DNA of 9,472 bases from DASSBG01 sp965651365. GTDB taxonomy: Bacteria > Pseudomonadota > Gammaproteobacteria > Xanthomonadales > Rhodanobacteraceae. The notes beneath the pieces were generated by a model. It saw only the letters and a list, made by a program, of their open reading frames with translations, was not told the DNA's origin and did not search any database. Positions within the stretch are counted from its first letter, which is position 1. Every line of letters starts with the position of its first letter. The DNA is taken from the NCBI GenBank assembly GCA_965651365.1, contig CBFGSA010000109.1, positions 1-9,472 on the forward strand, read 5' to 3'. The position numbers and the translations under genes were made by a program. Below are positions 1-6,315 of this stretch, in pieces.

Positions 1-39
1 CGGGACACGGGACACGGGACACGGGACACGGGACTCGGG
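1..39. repeat. Heptamer tandem array (unit CGGGACA)
   Basis: Four exact copies of the 7-bp unit CGGGACA (1-28) are followed by one variant, CGGGACT (29-35), and the beginning of another (CGGG). The array reaches the left edge, so its full length is unknown. A related heptamer run (GGGAATC) occurs at 4689-4717. Such runs are common between genes in Xanthomonadaceae; no function is evident. Confidence 0.85.
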
Positions 40-56
40 CGTTGGGCTTTCTGCTC

Positions 57-98
57 GTCATCCTGGGGCCGAGCGAAGCGAGGAACCCGGGATCCATT
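57..98 (+). repeat. Dispersed 42-bp intergenic repeat, single copy
   Basis: This stretch begins GTCATCCTGGGGC and ends AACCCGGGATCCATT. It matches 6014-6055 at 41 of 42 positions by eye (A versus C in the middle), and an inverted relative lies at 6107-6150. It contains the CCCGGG and GGATCC palindromes. Here it stands alone, without the facing inverted copy seen at the other site. It lies just upstream of the small membrane-protein gene and may contribute to its leader. Confidence 0.85.
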
Positions 99-135
99 GT
101 GCGTTTTCCTCAAGGTCACATGCTGCGGTTCAGCG

Positions 136-588
136 ATGATCGGGTTCAAGACCTGCCGTTTTGATTTTCCAACCGGTGCCACGCGACCCGAATTGAGCCT
201 GGACCGCGCTTTTGTATGGCACGGGATCTGGTGTCAGTACAAGGGTGTCAGCGTGAAAGCCTGGATTCCGCAACGCCTCGACTTCCAGGGCTACTCCAAC
301 CCCGTGTTCACGGCTTGCATTGTCCGCCAAGCTGGAGGACAGATTGAACTGCGCGGACGCTTCAGGCCGCTTTGGATCATGTTGTTTGCGATCCCCGCGC
401 TGCTGATGGTGATGGTGGTTGTCTGGTTGCAAAGTCAAATTGCAGATCCGCCCCAGAGTGTGGAGCCTATCGCACTATTGCTTGTACTGTGCGCGCTTGG
501 CCTGACTTGCTGGTACAGCACCATTCAGGCCCGCAATATCCTCGTTGCGCTTGCCGAGGCTACGGAAACCTGGGATGTGCCGCGGTAG
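136..588 (+). CDS. Small hypothetical membrane protein (150 aa, two helices)
   Basis: I do not recognise a named family. From the ATG at 136 the product is 150 residues. The N-terminal ~78 residues are soluble and include a GRFRP turn at about 74-78. Two hydrophobic segments follow, at about 79-99 (LWIMLFAIPALLMVMVVVWL) and 111-127, joined by a short polar loop, and a ~20-residue tail ends DVPR. There is no signal peptide, so a helical-hairpin inner-membrane anchor is likely. An in-frame TTG at 97 would add 13 residues but lies inside the dispersed repeat at 57-98, so ATG 136 is preferred; neither start has a good Shine-Dalgarno sequence. Codon use is less GC-biased than in the neighbours. 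It converges on the permease gene with a 76-bp gap, and nothing ties its job to the rest of the locus. That it is a real gene rests on the coherent hydrophobic pattern. Confidence 0.6.
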   Translation: MIGFKTCRFDFPTGATRPELSLDRAFVWHGIWCQYKGVSVKAWIPQRLDFQGYSNPVFTACIVRQAGGQIELRGRFRPLWIMLFAIPALLMVMVVVWLQSQIADPPQSVEPIALLLVLCALGLTCWYSTIQARNILVALAEATETWDVPR

Positions 589-664
589 CCAGCGTTGCTC
601 GTCACTGCCATCTCATTTCATCGAAACTTGCGCCGCCGTGTTCACCGGCACCCCGCAATTGCTC
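589..664. other. Convergent intergenic gap, no clear terminator
   Basis: These 76 bp separate the 3' ends of the small membrane-protein gene and the permease gene. I see only a weak GCCG/CGGC pairing near 633-649 and no T-tract on either strand, so no terminator is called. Confidence 0.5.
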
Positions 665-2068
665 TCAAGTCAAACCGGTGAGGTAGTACAGGCCGATCAC
701 GACGAATACCGCAACGGTCTTGATCACGGTGACCGCGAAGATATCCTTGTAGGCTTGGCGGTGGGTCAGGCCGGTCACCATCAGCAGGGTGATGACGGCG
801 CCGTTGTGCGGCAGGGTGTCCATGCCGCCGGAGGCCATCGCGGCCACGCGGTGGAAGACTTCCAGTGGAATGCCGGCGGCGTGAGCATTGGCGATGAAGG
901 TGTCGGACATCGCGGCCAGGGCAATGCCCATGCCACCGGAGGCCGAGCCGGTGATGCCGGCCAGCGAGGTGACCGTGATCGCTTCGTTGACCAGCGGATT
1001 GGGAATCGAGTGCAGCGCATCGGCGACGATCCGGAAGCCGGGCAGGGCCGCGATCACGGCGCCGAAGCCGTATTCGGAAGCGGTGTTCATCGAGGCCAGC
1101 AGGGCGCCGCCGATGGCGGCCTGGCTACCTTTTGTGAAGTGCTGCGTCACCGGTTTCCAGGCGAAGGCCAGCACGCAGAGAATGCCGGCCAGCAGTGCGC
1201 CTTCCACGGCCCAGATTGCACCGATCTTCGAGACCTGCTGCACCACCGGCTCGGCCTTGCCCATGATCGTGGGATTGAAGGCCGTGCTCTGGCCGTACCA
1301 GGCCGGAATCCAGTCGGTGAACAGCTTGTTGACCACGCCCACGAGCACCAGTGGCATGATCGCCAGCAGCGGATTGGCCAGCTTGCCGCCCTCGAATGGC
1401 TCGGGCTCGTTGACCAGCGGCGCATCACCGGCATAGCCTTCGCCCTTTTTCGCTGCGCTGCGCCGGCGCCATTCCAGATAGCTGATGCCGACCGCGAAGA
1501 TGAACACGCCACCCAGCGTACCCAGCCACGGTGCGGCCCAGGAGTTGGTGCCGAAAAAGGCGGTCGGGATGATGTTCTGGATCTGCGGTGTCCCGGGCAG
1601 GGCATCCATGGTGAAGGTGAACGCACCCAGGGCAATGGTGCCGGGGATCAGGCGCTTGGGAATGTCGGACTGACGGAACAGCTCGGCGGCGAACGGGTAA
1701 ACCGCAAACACCACCACGAACAGCGACACCCCGCCGTAGGTCAGAATCGCGCATACCAGCACGATCGACAGGATCGCGCGGCTGCGTCCGACCACGTTGA
1801 TGGTGCCGGCCACGATGGCCTTGGAAAATCCCGAAATCTCGATCAGCTTGCCGAACAGCGCGCCCAGCATGAAGACCGGGAAATACAGGCGCAAAAAACC
1901 GACCATCTTTTCCATGAACAGGCCGGTGAACATCGGCGCGACCAGTGACGGGTCGGTCAGCAGTACCGCGCCCAGCGCCGCGATCGGCGCAAACAGGATC
2001 ACGCTGTGGCCGCGGTAGGCCATCAGCATCAGAAAGGCCAGTGCGGCCAGGACAATCAGAAAAGACAT
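665..2068 (-). CDS. GntP-family permease, probably for D-3-hydroxybutyrate or a similar hydroxyacid
   Basis: An inner-membrane secondary transporter of the gluconate:H+ symporter (GntP) family, 467 residues, the usual length. It starts MSFLIVLAALAFLMLMAY and is hydrophobic nearly throughout, with about 12 or more helices. A central hydrophilic loop (about 196-235) contains WRRRS and an acidic stretch. The conserved segment GGMDTLPHNGAV (414-425), near the C terminus, is characteristic of the GntP branch usually annotated as D-beta-hydroxybutyrate permease rather than of the gluconate transporters. The start ATG (2068-2066) is set by GGGGAC six bases upstream; the frame stays open further upstream but runs antisense into the receptor gene and encodes no membrane protein. 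It is divergent from the TonB receptor and lies near a PHB-depolymerase-type esterase, which supports a hydroxybutyrate substrate. The family is firm; the substrate is inferred. Confidence 0.93.
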   Translation of the reverse strand: MSFLIVLAALAFLMLMAYRGHSVILFAPIAALGAVLLTDPSLVAPMFTGLFMEKMVGFLRLYFPVFMLGALFGKLIEISGFSKAIVAGTINVVGRSRAILSIVLVCAILTYGGVSLFVVVFAVYPFAAELFRQSDIPKRLIPGTIALGAFTFTMDALPGTPQIQNIIPTAFFGTNSWAAPWLGTLGGVFIFAVGISYLEWRRRSAAKKGEGYAGDAPLVNEPEPFEGGKLANPLLAIMPLVLVGVVNKLFTDWIPAWYGQSTAFNPTIMGKAEPVVQQVSKIGAIWAVEGALLAGILCVLAFAWKPVTQHFTKGSQAAIGGALLASMNTASEYGFGAVIAALPGFRIVADALHSIPNPLVNEAITVTSLAGITGSASGGMGIALAAMSDTFIANAHAAGIPLEVFHRVAAMASGGMDTLPHNGAVITLLMVTGLTHRQAYKDIFAVTVIKTVAVFVVIGLYYLTGLT

Positions 2069-2119
2069 GCGTCGGTCCCCGGATGGCAGCTTCAATGACA
2101 ACAACTTTGTCTCGATGCC

Positions 2120-2204
2120 GTCACCCCCGCGCAAGCGGAGATCCCGTGCCGCTGACCGGTCTGTGGTCCGGGAGCGACTGGATTGCCGCCTCCGCGGGAA
2201 TGAC
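2120..2204. repeat. Inverted pair of short palindromic intergenic repeats
   Basis: The left arm 2120-2144 (GTCACCCCCGCGCAAGCGGA...) and the right arm 2180-2204 (ending CCGCGGGAATGAC) are imperfect inverted copies of about 25 bp separated by 35 bp. They belong to the very common proteobacterial repeat of the form GTCATTCCCGCGNAGGCGGG, recognisable because its chance translation reads like VIPAEA.IQ. The pair can fold into a long cruciform or RNA hairpin and resembles a REP-type or MITE-like doublet. Confidence 0.75.
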
Positions 2205-2238
2205 AACGCCCCGAGTATCGGCGTTCCGGTGGGCTGTC

Positions 2239-2263
2239 GACACTGGACCAAGGTACAAGTGTC
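2239..2263. promoter_or_regulatory. Candidate operator dyad GACACT-N13-AGTGTC
   Basis: A perfect 6-bp dyad, GACACT (2239-2244) and AGTGTC (2258-2263), has centres about 19 bp apart and sits in the divergent promoter region. This spacing would suit a dimeric regulator, but 6-bp arms can arise by chance and no regulator gene is in view. Confidence 0.25.
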
Positions 2264-2320
2264 CGCGCGCGCGTGGCTGGCTAGGATTGGCAACAAATCG
2301 AGGGACTGCGCCTGTCGGCG

Positions 2321-2349
2321 CCGTTCCGTACCGCCATATCCGGGAACGG
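2321..2349 (+). promoter_or_regulatory. Possible 5' UTR hairpin at the receptor ribosome-binding site
   Basis: CCGTTCC (2321-2327) and GGAACGG (2343-2349) form a perfect 7-bp stem with a 15-base loop. The 3' arm runs into the GGGGAC Shine-Dalgarno sequence (2348-2353) of the TonB-receptor gene, so folding could limit ribosome access; the dyad could equally be a protein-binding site. There is no experimental basis for either. Confidence 0.35.
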
Positions 2350-2359
2350 GGACACCACC

Positions 2360-4678
2360 ATGAAACGTCAGATTCTTGCACTTGCCATCAGTACGGCCCT
2401 GCTGGTGCCGCTGGCCGCGTTTGCGCAGCCGGATGCAGCCACCGGACAGAGTGGCCAGACCAGCGACAACAGCCAGGAGCAGAACAAGACCGAGGCCGAG
2501 CAGCGCGAGGCCAAGGAGCTGCAGACAGTGACCGTGACCGCACGGCGTCGCAGCGAGGATCTGCAAAAGGTGCCGGTGGCGGTCAGTGCCTTCGGTTCGG
2601 AAGATCTGAAGGACATGCAAGCAGTCAACATCGACGGTCTGCAGGGCTCGGTGCCCAACCTCAACATCGTCCAGGGCCGCGGCTCCTCGGGCAACGTCAA
2701 CATTTTCATCCGCGGCATTGGACAGCCCGACGCCCTGCAGACCTTCGACCCCGGCGTCGGCTTCTACGTCGATGACGTGTACTACTCACGCATCAACGGC
2801 GCCCTGATGGACCTGTTCGACATCGACCACGTCGAAGTGTTGCGCGGGCCACAGGGCACGCTGTACGGCAAGAACTCCACCGGTGGTGCGGTCAAGATCG
2901 TGACCAAAAAGCCCAGCGATTATCCCGAGGGCTCGGTGGAAGTGACCGTCGGCGACTACGGCCGCATCAATACCAAGGCCTACTTCAGCGGCCCGCTGGG
3001 CAAGACCGTGTCCGGCTCGATTGCCGTGGGCACGTTCAAGAATGACGGTTACGTTACCGATCCGGACAACGGGCGCCATTTCAACGACGACGACACCCGG
3101 GCCATTCGCGGCAAGCTCGATTTCCATCCGTCCGATACCTTCAACGCGACCCTGTCGATGGACTACACCCACCAGAGCACTGCACTGACCATGGGCCGGC
3201 CGACCGCGCCACTGGTCAGTGTCGACCTGGCCACCGGTGGGTCGAACGTGCTGCTGGTTCCGACCGAAGGAGAATGGGACTATCACGCGCGCACCTCGTT
3301 CGGGCCGGGCAAGGGCCAGAAACTGACCCACAAGGGCATGGACCTGCACCTGAACTGGATGCTGGGCTCGAACTGGGACCTCAAGAGCATCAGCGCCTGG
3401 CGCAAGCTTGACACCGATGCCTACATCGACATCGACGCTTCCGAGTACGAACTGGGCGACGTGCTGGTGGCCCTGCGCCAGAAACAGACCAGCCAGGAAT
3501 TCCAGTTCCAGTACGACAACCAGGACAACCTGCAGGCCGTGTTCGGCCTGTACTGGCTGAACGAAAAAGTGCCTTCGCACCAGGAAGCCTATGCCGACGA
3601 TTTCCTGACCTTTGCCGGCACGCCACTCGATTTCCTGCGCACCATCGACGACGATCTGGAAACGACCAGTTACGCCGGCTTCGGCCACTTCAACTGGAGC
3701 TTCGGCGACGGCTGGAGCCTGGCGGCAGGCGTGCGCTACACGCACGAGAAGAAGGACTACTTCCGCACCACCTCGGCATTCTTTGGCGCGCCACTTGAGG
3801 CCGCCAGCGCGGATCCGCAGGCGGTGATTGCTCCGACCAGCCACACCTGGACCGCGGTGACGCCGTCGCTGAGCCTGCAAAAGCAGTTCACGCCGCAGGT
3901 GATGGGTTACGTGTCGGCCAACCGCGGCTTCAAGTCCGGCGGCTACAACGGTCGTGCCAACTCGCAGGTCGAGGCCAACGATCCGATCTTCGATCCGGAA
4001 TACGTGTGGACCTACGAAGCGGGCCTCAAGATGCGCTCGGCCGACAGCCGCGCCAAGGCCAATGTCGCCGTGTTCCACAGCAACTACAAGGACTTCCAGG
4101 CACGCGTGTCGGAAATCACCAATCCCGGCGATCCCATTCCCAACTTCAGCTTTCCCGTGCTCAACGCAGCCAGGCTGAGGATGGACGGCGTAGAGTTCGA
4201 AGGCTCGACCCTGATCGGCGAGAGCACGCGCCTGCAGGCCCAGATCGGTTATCTGAATGCCAAGTACGACCGTTTCGACGATCCGCGCACGCAGATCGAC
4301 CCTACACTGGCGGCCCTGCATGATCACGTGGCGTTTTCCCCCAAGTGGACCGCACGGGTGGCGGCCACGCACACCTTCAACCTGGACAGCGGCTCGGCCC
4401 TGACCCTGGGCGCGGATGCCTCGTATCGTGACGACATCTGGCTCAGCGTCGACAACCGGCCCAACCTGATGCAGGAAGCCTACACTCTGACCGGCCTGTT
4501 CGGTGTGTTCGACTCGGCCGACGGGCGCTGGCAGATGCGTGCCGGGGTGCGCAATCTCACCGACAAGACCTACATGACCGATGCCCAGGAGTTCTCCAGC
4601 GTTGGCAACATCCAGACCGCCTACTACGGCTGGCCGCGCAACTACTACGTCAGCTTCCGCTACAACTTTTTCCAGTAG
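2360..4678 (+). CDS. TonB-dependent outer-membrane receptor
   Basis: A TonB-dependent transporter of 772 residues, normal for the family, which uses proton-motive force relayed by TonB-ExbBD to bring ligands across the outer membrane. Residues 1-22 are a Sec signal peptide with cleavage after AFA. A polar Gln/Glu-rich linker (23-53) leads to the TonB box around 54-61 (LQTVTVTA). The plug domain follows (about 65-180), with FIRGIG and the signature RGPQGTLYGKNSTGGAV from Arg162. The rest is a 22-strand barrel rich in alternating aromatic residues. The C terminus is YNFFQ; most such barrels end in an aromatic residue, so the final Gln is slightly unusual. ATG 2360 is preceded by GGGGAC at good spacing. 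It is probably co-oriented with the downstream esterase, and the permease is divergent. Family is certain; the ligand is unknown, with hydroxybutyrate oligomers suggested only by context. Confidence 0.96.
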   Translation: MKRQILALAISTALLVPLAAFAQPDAATGQSGQTSDNSQEQNKTEAEQREAKELQTVTVTARRRSEDLQKVPVAVSAFGSEDLKDMQAVNIDGLQGSVPNLNIVQGRGSSGNVNIFIRGIGQPDALQTFDPGVGFYVDDVYYSRINGALMDLFDIDHVEVLRGPQGTLYGKNSTGGAVKIVTKKPSDYPEGSVEVTVGDYGRINTKAYFSGPLGKTVSGSIAVGTFKNDGYVTDPDNGRHFNDDDTRAIRGKLDFHPSDTFNATLSMDYTHQSTALTMGRPTAPLVSVDLATGGSNVLLVPTEGEWDYHARTSFGPGKGQKLTHKGMDLHLNWMLGSNWDLKSISAWRKLDTDAYIDIDASEYELGDVLVALRQKQTSQEFQFQYDNQDNLQAVFGLYWLNEKVPSHQEAYADDFLTFAGTPLDFLRTIDDDLETTSYAGFGHFNWSFGDGWSLAAGVRYTHEKKDYFRTTSAFFGAPLEAASADPQAVIAPTSHTWTAVTPSLSLQKQFTPQVMGYVSANRGFKSGGYNGRANSQVEANDPIFDPEYVWTYEAGLKMRSADSRAKANVAVFHSNYKDFQARVSEITNPGDPIPNFSFPVLNAARLRMDGVEFEGSTLIGESTRLQAQIGYLNAKYDRFDDPRTQIDPTLAALHDHVAFSPKWTARVAATHTFNLDSGSALTLGADASYRDDIWLSVDNRPNLMQEAYTLTGLFGVFDSADGRWQMRAGVRNLTDKTYMTDAQEFSSVGNIQTAYYGWPRNYYVSFRYNFFQ

Positions 4679-4688
4679 CCTGAGGGCC

Positions 4689-4717
4689 GGGAATCGAGAA
4701 TAGGGAATCGGGAATCG
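4689..4717. repeat. Degenerate heptamer run (unit GGGAATC)
   Basis: Two exact tandem copies of GGGAATC (4703-4716) and a degenerate copy upstream (GGAATCGAGAATA) lie just after the receptor stop codon. The unit resembles the CGGGACA heptamer at 1-39. This is the GGGAATCGGGAATC type of run often found downstream of genes in Xanthomonadaceae. Confidence 0.7.
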
Positions 4718-4764
4718 CAAAGAACCAGGTGCCGGGATACATGACGATCCTGGCGGACCAGGCA

Positions 4765-4852
4765 GTAGGGCGGGAGAAGCCGCGCAGCGGCGTATCCCGC
4801 CATCCTCGCGCGAGTCGGGATGGCGGGATACGCTGCGCTTCTCCTGCCCTAC
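4765..4852. repeat. Long inverted repeat between receptor and esterase genes
   Basis: The left arm 4765-4805 starts GTAGGGCGGGAGAAG and ends TATCCCGCCATCC; the right arm 4818-4852 is its inverted counterpart. The outer 15 bp pair with one mismatch and the inner 13 bp pair perfectly. Between them lie 13 and 7 unmatched-length bases, CCGCGCAGCGGCG and CGCTGCG. The loop (4806-4817) contains the palindrome TCGCGCGA. The element sits 19 bases before the esterase start, so if the two genes share a transcript it forms a strong hairpin there, perhaps attenuating or stabilising. There is no T-tract, so it is not a typical terminator. Confidence 0.85.
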
Positions 4853-4871
4853 GCTGAATTGAAGTGTGTCC

Positions 4872-5903
4872 ATGAAGACGATGCCTTTCCTCCGCCTGTT
4901 TGCCCTGGTTCTGGGCCTCGCTGTTCTGGTGGCCTGCGCCAAGACTCCGGTCGGCAAGCTGCCGCATCTGAACCTCGATCCGGACCGCGTCACCGTCACC
5001 GGCCTGTCCTCGGGGGCGTACATGGCCACCCAGAGCCACCTGGCCTGGCCGGAAATCTTCTCCGGCGCGGCGCTGGTGGCCGGTGGGCCGTACGCCTGCG
5101 CCCAGGGTGATCTTGCACGCGCGCTGTCGTCTTGCATGAAGGGCAAGCCGGCAATCGACGTGGATGTTCTGGCCAATGAAGTACGCCAGCGTTCCGCCAA
5201 CGGCGCGCTTGGGCCGCTGACGGCGCTGGCCGGTGATCGCATCTACGTGCTGCATGGCCGTGCCGACCAGACCGTGGCCGAAGCGGTATCGCGCGATGCA
5301 GCGGCCCTGTATCGCAAGTTGCAAGCTGTGCAGCCGAGCCTGGAAGTGGAGTGGGACGGCGCGCGCAATTTCGGCCACAACCTGCCGCTGGCTGCGACTG
5401 GCGATGACTGCGTCACATCGAAGCCGCCCTTCCTCGGCCACTGCGGCCTTGATGCGGCCGGCGAAATCTTCGCGCAGCTCTACGGCACGCCGAAACGTCA
5501 AGCCGACACGGCCCGCGGCGAATTGCGGACATTCAACCAGCAGGCCTTCGTGCCCGGGGACGCCGATGCGTACCTGGCCGACACCGGCTATGTATACCTG
5601 CCGCGTGAGTGCCTGAGCGGCGAGAAGTGCGGTGTGCTGGTGGCTTTCCACGGCTGCCAGCAGAACGCGGCTGCCGTCGGCGAGAAGTTCGTGCGCGAGG
5701 CCGGCTTCAACCGCTGGGCCGATGTTTACCAGGTCGCCGTGCTGTACCCGCAAACCCGCGCCAGCTACGCGCCGCTCAACCCCAAGGCCTGCTGGGACTG
5801 GTGGGGCTTTTCGGGAAAGGGTTACGACACCCGCCAGGGCGTGCAGCAGCAATGGCTGATCCGCGCCCTGGCCGCACTGGGCGTGCCGCACGCTGTCGAG
5901 TAG
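4872..5903 (+). CDS. PHB-depolymerase-family esterase, predicted lipoprotein
   Basis: An alpha/beta-hydrolase of the poly(3-hydroxybutyrate) depolymerase family, 343 residues from ATG 4872 (a GTG at 4866 would add two). It would hydrolyse ester bonds in PHB or its oligomers, releasing 3-hydroxybutyrate. The lipase box GLSSG (44-48) carries the likely nucleophile Ser46. HGRADQTV gives Asp132, NFGHNLP gives His169, and FHGCQQ at 259-264 supplies the oxyanion His260. This Ser-Asp-His-oxyanion order is that of type II (circularly permuted) depolymerase domains. CWDWWGFSG near the C terminus is a further family motif. There is no linker or substrate-binding domain, so soluble oligomers are more likely substrates than crystalline polymer. 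The N terminus is a signal peptide with lipobox LVAC, giving lipid attachment at Cys22. The ribosome site is weak. It follows the receptor gene by 193 bp on the same strand. Activity on other esters cannot be excluded. Confidence 0.88.
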   Translation: MKTMPFLRLFALVLGLAVLVACAKTPVGKLPHLNLDPDRVTVTGLSSGAYMATQSHLAWPEIFSGAALVAGGPYACAQGDLARALSSCMKGKPAIDVDVLANEVRQRSANGALGPLTALAGDRIYVLHGRADQTVAEAVSRDAAALYRKLQAVQPSLEVEWDGARNFGHNLPLAATGDDCVTSKPPFLGHCGLDAAGEIFAQLYGTPKRQADTARGELRTFNQQAFVPGDADAYLADTGYVYLPRECLSGEKCGVLVAFHGCQQNAAAVGEKFVREAGFNRWADVYQVAVLYPQTRASYAPLNPKACWDWWGFSGKGYDTRQGVQQQWLIRALAALGVPHAVE

Positions 5904-6308
5904 GCCGGTTCAGGGAGCCTGGCGTGGTCCGGGCGACGGAGCCGGCGCAGCGCAGCGAGTCGCAAGCGGGTCACGGCTTGTCAATCCCTGCCATCACTAT
6001 CGGCAACCCCGACGTCATCCTGGGGCCGAGCGCAGCGAGGAACCCGGGATCCATTTTTTCGAGTGCCTGAAGCTGCCGCATTGCAGCACAGCCCGGAGCC
6101 AGGATCAAAATGGATCCCGGGTTCTGCGCTCCGCGCAGCCCCAGGATGACGTTTTTTGGGGCGTGCCGTGTGTGGCGCTCGGGGTTGCGCTCTTGTGAGA
6201 CCGGCCAGGGCTTCGCATCGCGACTTGCATGCCTGCCCGCATTGACGCATGTTGAACTCTTGCAAGCAGGCTGCAGGCGGATCCGATGACGTTCCACGCT
6301 GACACAAC
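5904..6308. other. 405-bp repeat-bearing intergenic region before the sensor-kinase gene
   Basis: No gene was found here apart from a possible nine-codon frame at its right end (6286-6315). It holds a large composite inverted repeat (6012-6152). The part 5904-6011 is GC-rich with no clear terminator for the esterase gene, and 6160-6285 should contain the promoter of the kinase gene, though no convincing promoter boxes stand out. Confidence 0.6.
6012..6152. repeat. Composite inverted repeat of the dispersed GTCATCCTGGGGC element
   Basis: Two facing copies of the element seen singly at 57-98. The outer arms ACGTCATCCTGGGGC (6012-6026) and 6138-6152 pair perfectly over 15 bp. The 14-base middles (6027-6040 and 6124-6137) pair only partly. 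The inner arms AACCCGGGATCCATTTT (6041-6057) and 6107-6123 pair perfectly over 17 bp. The loop is 49 bases. Six T residues follow the right arm (6152-6157), so a transcript could fold and terminate here, separating esterase and kinase transcription. The architecture is that of a REP doublet or a small non-autonomous element; no target-site duplication is obvious. Confidence 0.88.
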
Positions 6309-6315
6309 ATGCTGA
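6286..6315 (+). promoter_or_regulatory. Possible nine-codon leader ORF overlapping the kinase start
   Basis: ATG 6286 opens a nine-codon frame (MTFHADTTC) ending at TGA 6313-6315, in a different frame from the kinase and overlapping its start codon. AGGCGG (6275-6280), five bases upstream, is a good Shine-Dalgarno match, whereas the kinase ATG at 6309 has none nearby. Translation of this short frame could deliver ribosomes to the kinase start by coupling. It could also be coincidence. Confidence 0.3.

Larger units (their letters stand above)
2069..2359. promoter_or_regulatory. Divergent promoter region between permease and receptor genes
   Basis: This 291-bp region must hold the promoters of both divergent genes. 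The two translation starts use the same Shine-Dalgarno sequence, GGGGAC, six bases before the ATG (2080-2075 on the minus strand; 2348-2353 on the plus strand). It also contains an inverted repeat pair (2120-2204), a small dyad (2239-2244 / 2258-2263) and a hairpin over the receptor ribosome site (2321-2349). I could not pick convincing -35/-10 boxes; a TAGGAT at 2282-2287 is the best -10-like string but lacks a matching -35. Confidence 0.55.

Noticed and set aside
1..39. Possible CRISPR array or origin iterons at the heptamer run
   Set aside because: The units are directly adjacent 7-mers without spacers, and there is no replication gene or AT-rich segment nearby.
633..649. Candidate terminator between the convergent genes
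   Set aside because: Only a four-base stem can be drawn and no T-tract follows on either strand.
545..1948. Plus-strand open frame of 467 codons opposite the permease gene
   Set aside because: Its translation is rich in Gln, His, Arg and Asp with no domain, while the opposite strand encodes a clear multi-helix GntP permease.
2069..2620. N-terminal extension of the permease frame by 184 codons
   Set aside because: The extension runs antisense through the receptor start and the repeat pair. ATG at 2068 has a good ribosome site and begins directly with the first membrane helix.
2786..5242. Very long open frame on the minus strand (818 codons)
   Set aside because: It spans the antisense of the receptor gene, the inverted repeat and part of the esterase gene. 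Its translation is low-complexity, with no coherent domain.
4650..5891. Minus-strand open frame of 413 codons
   Set aside because: It mirrors the esterase gene, which carries all catalytic motifs on the plus strand; part of its translation comes from the intergenic repeats.
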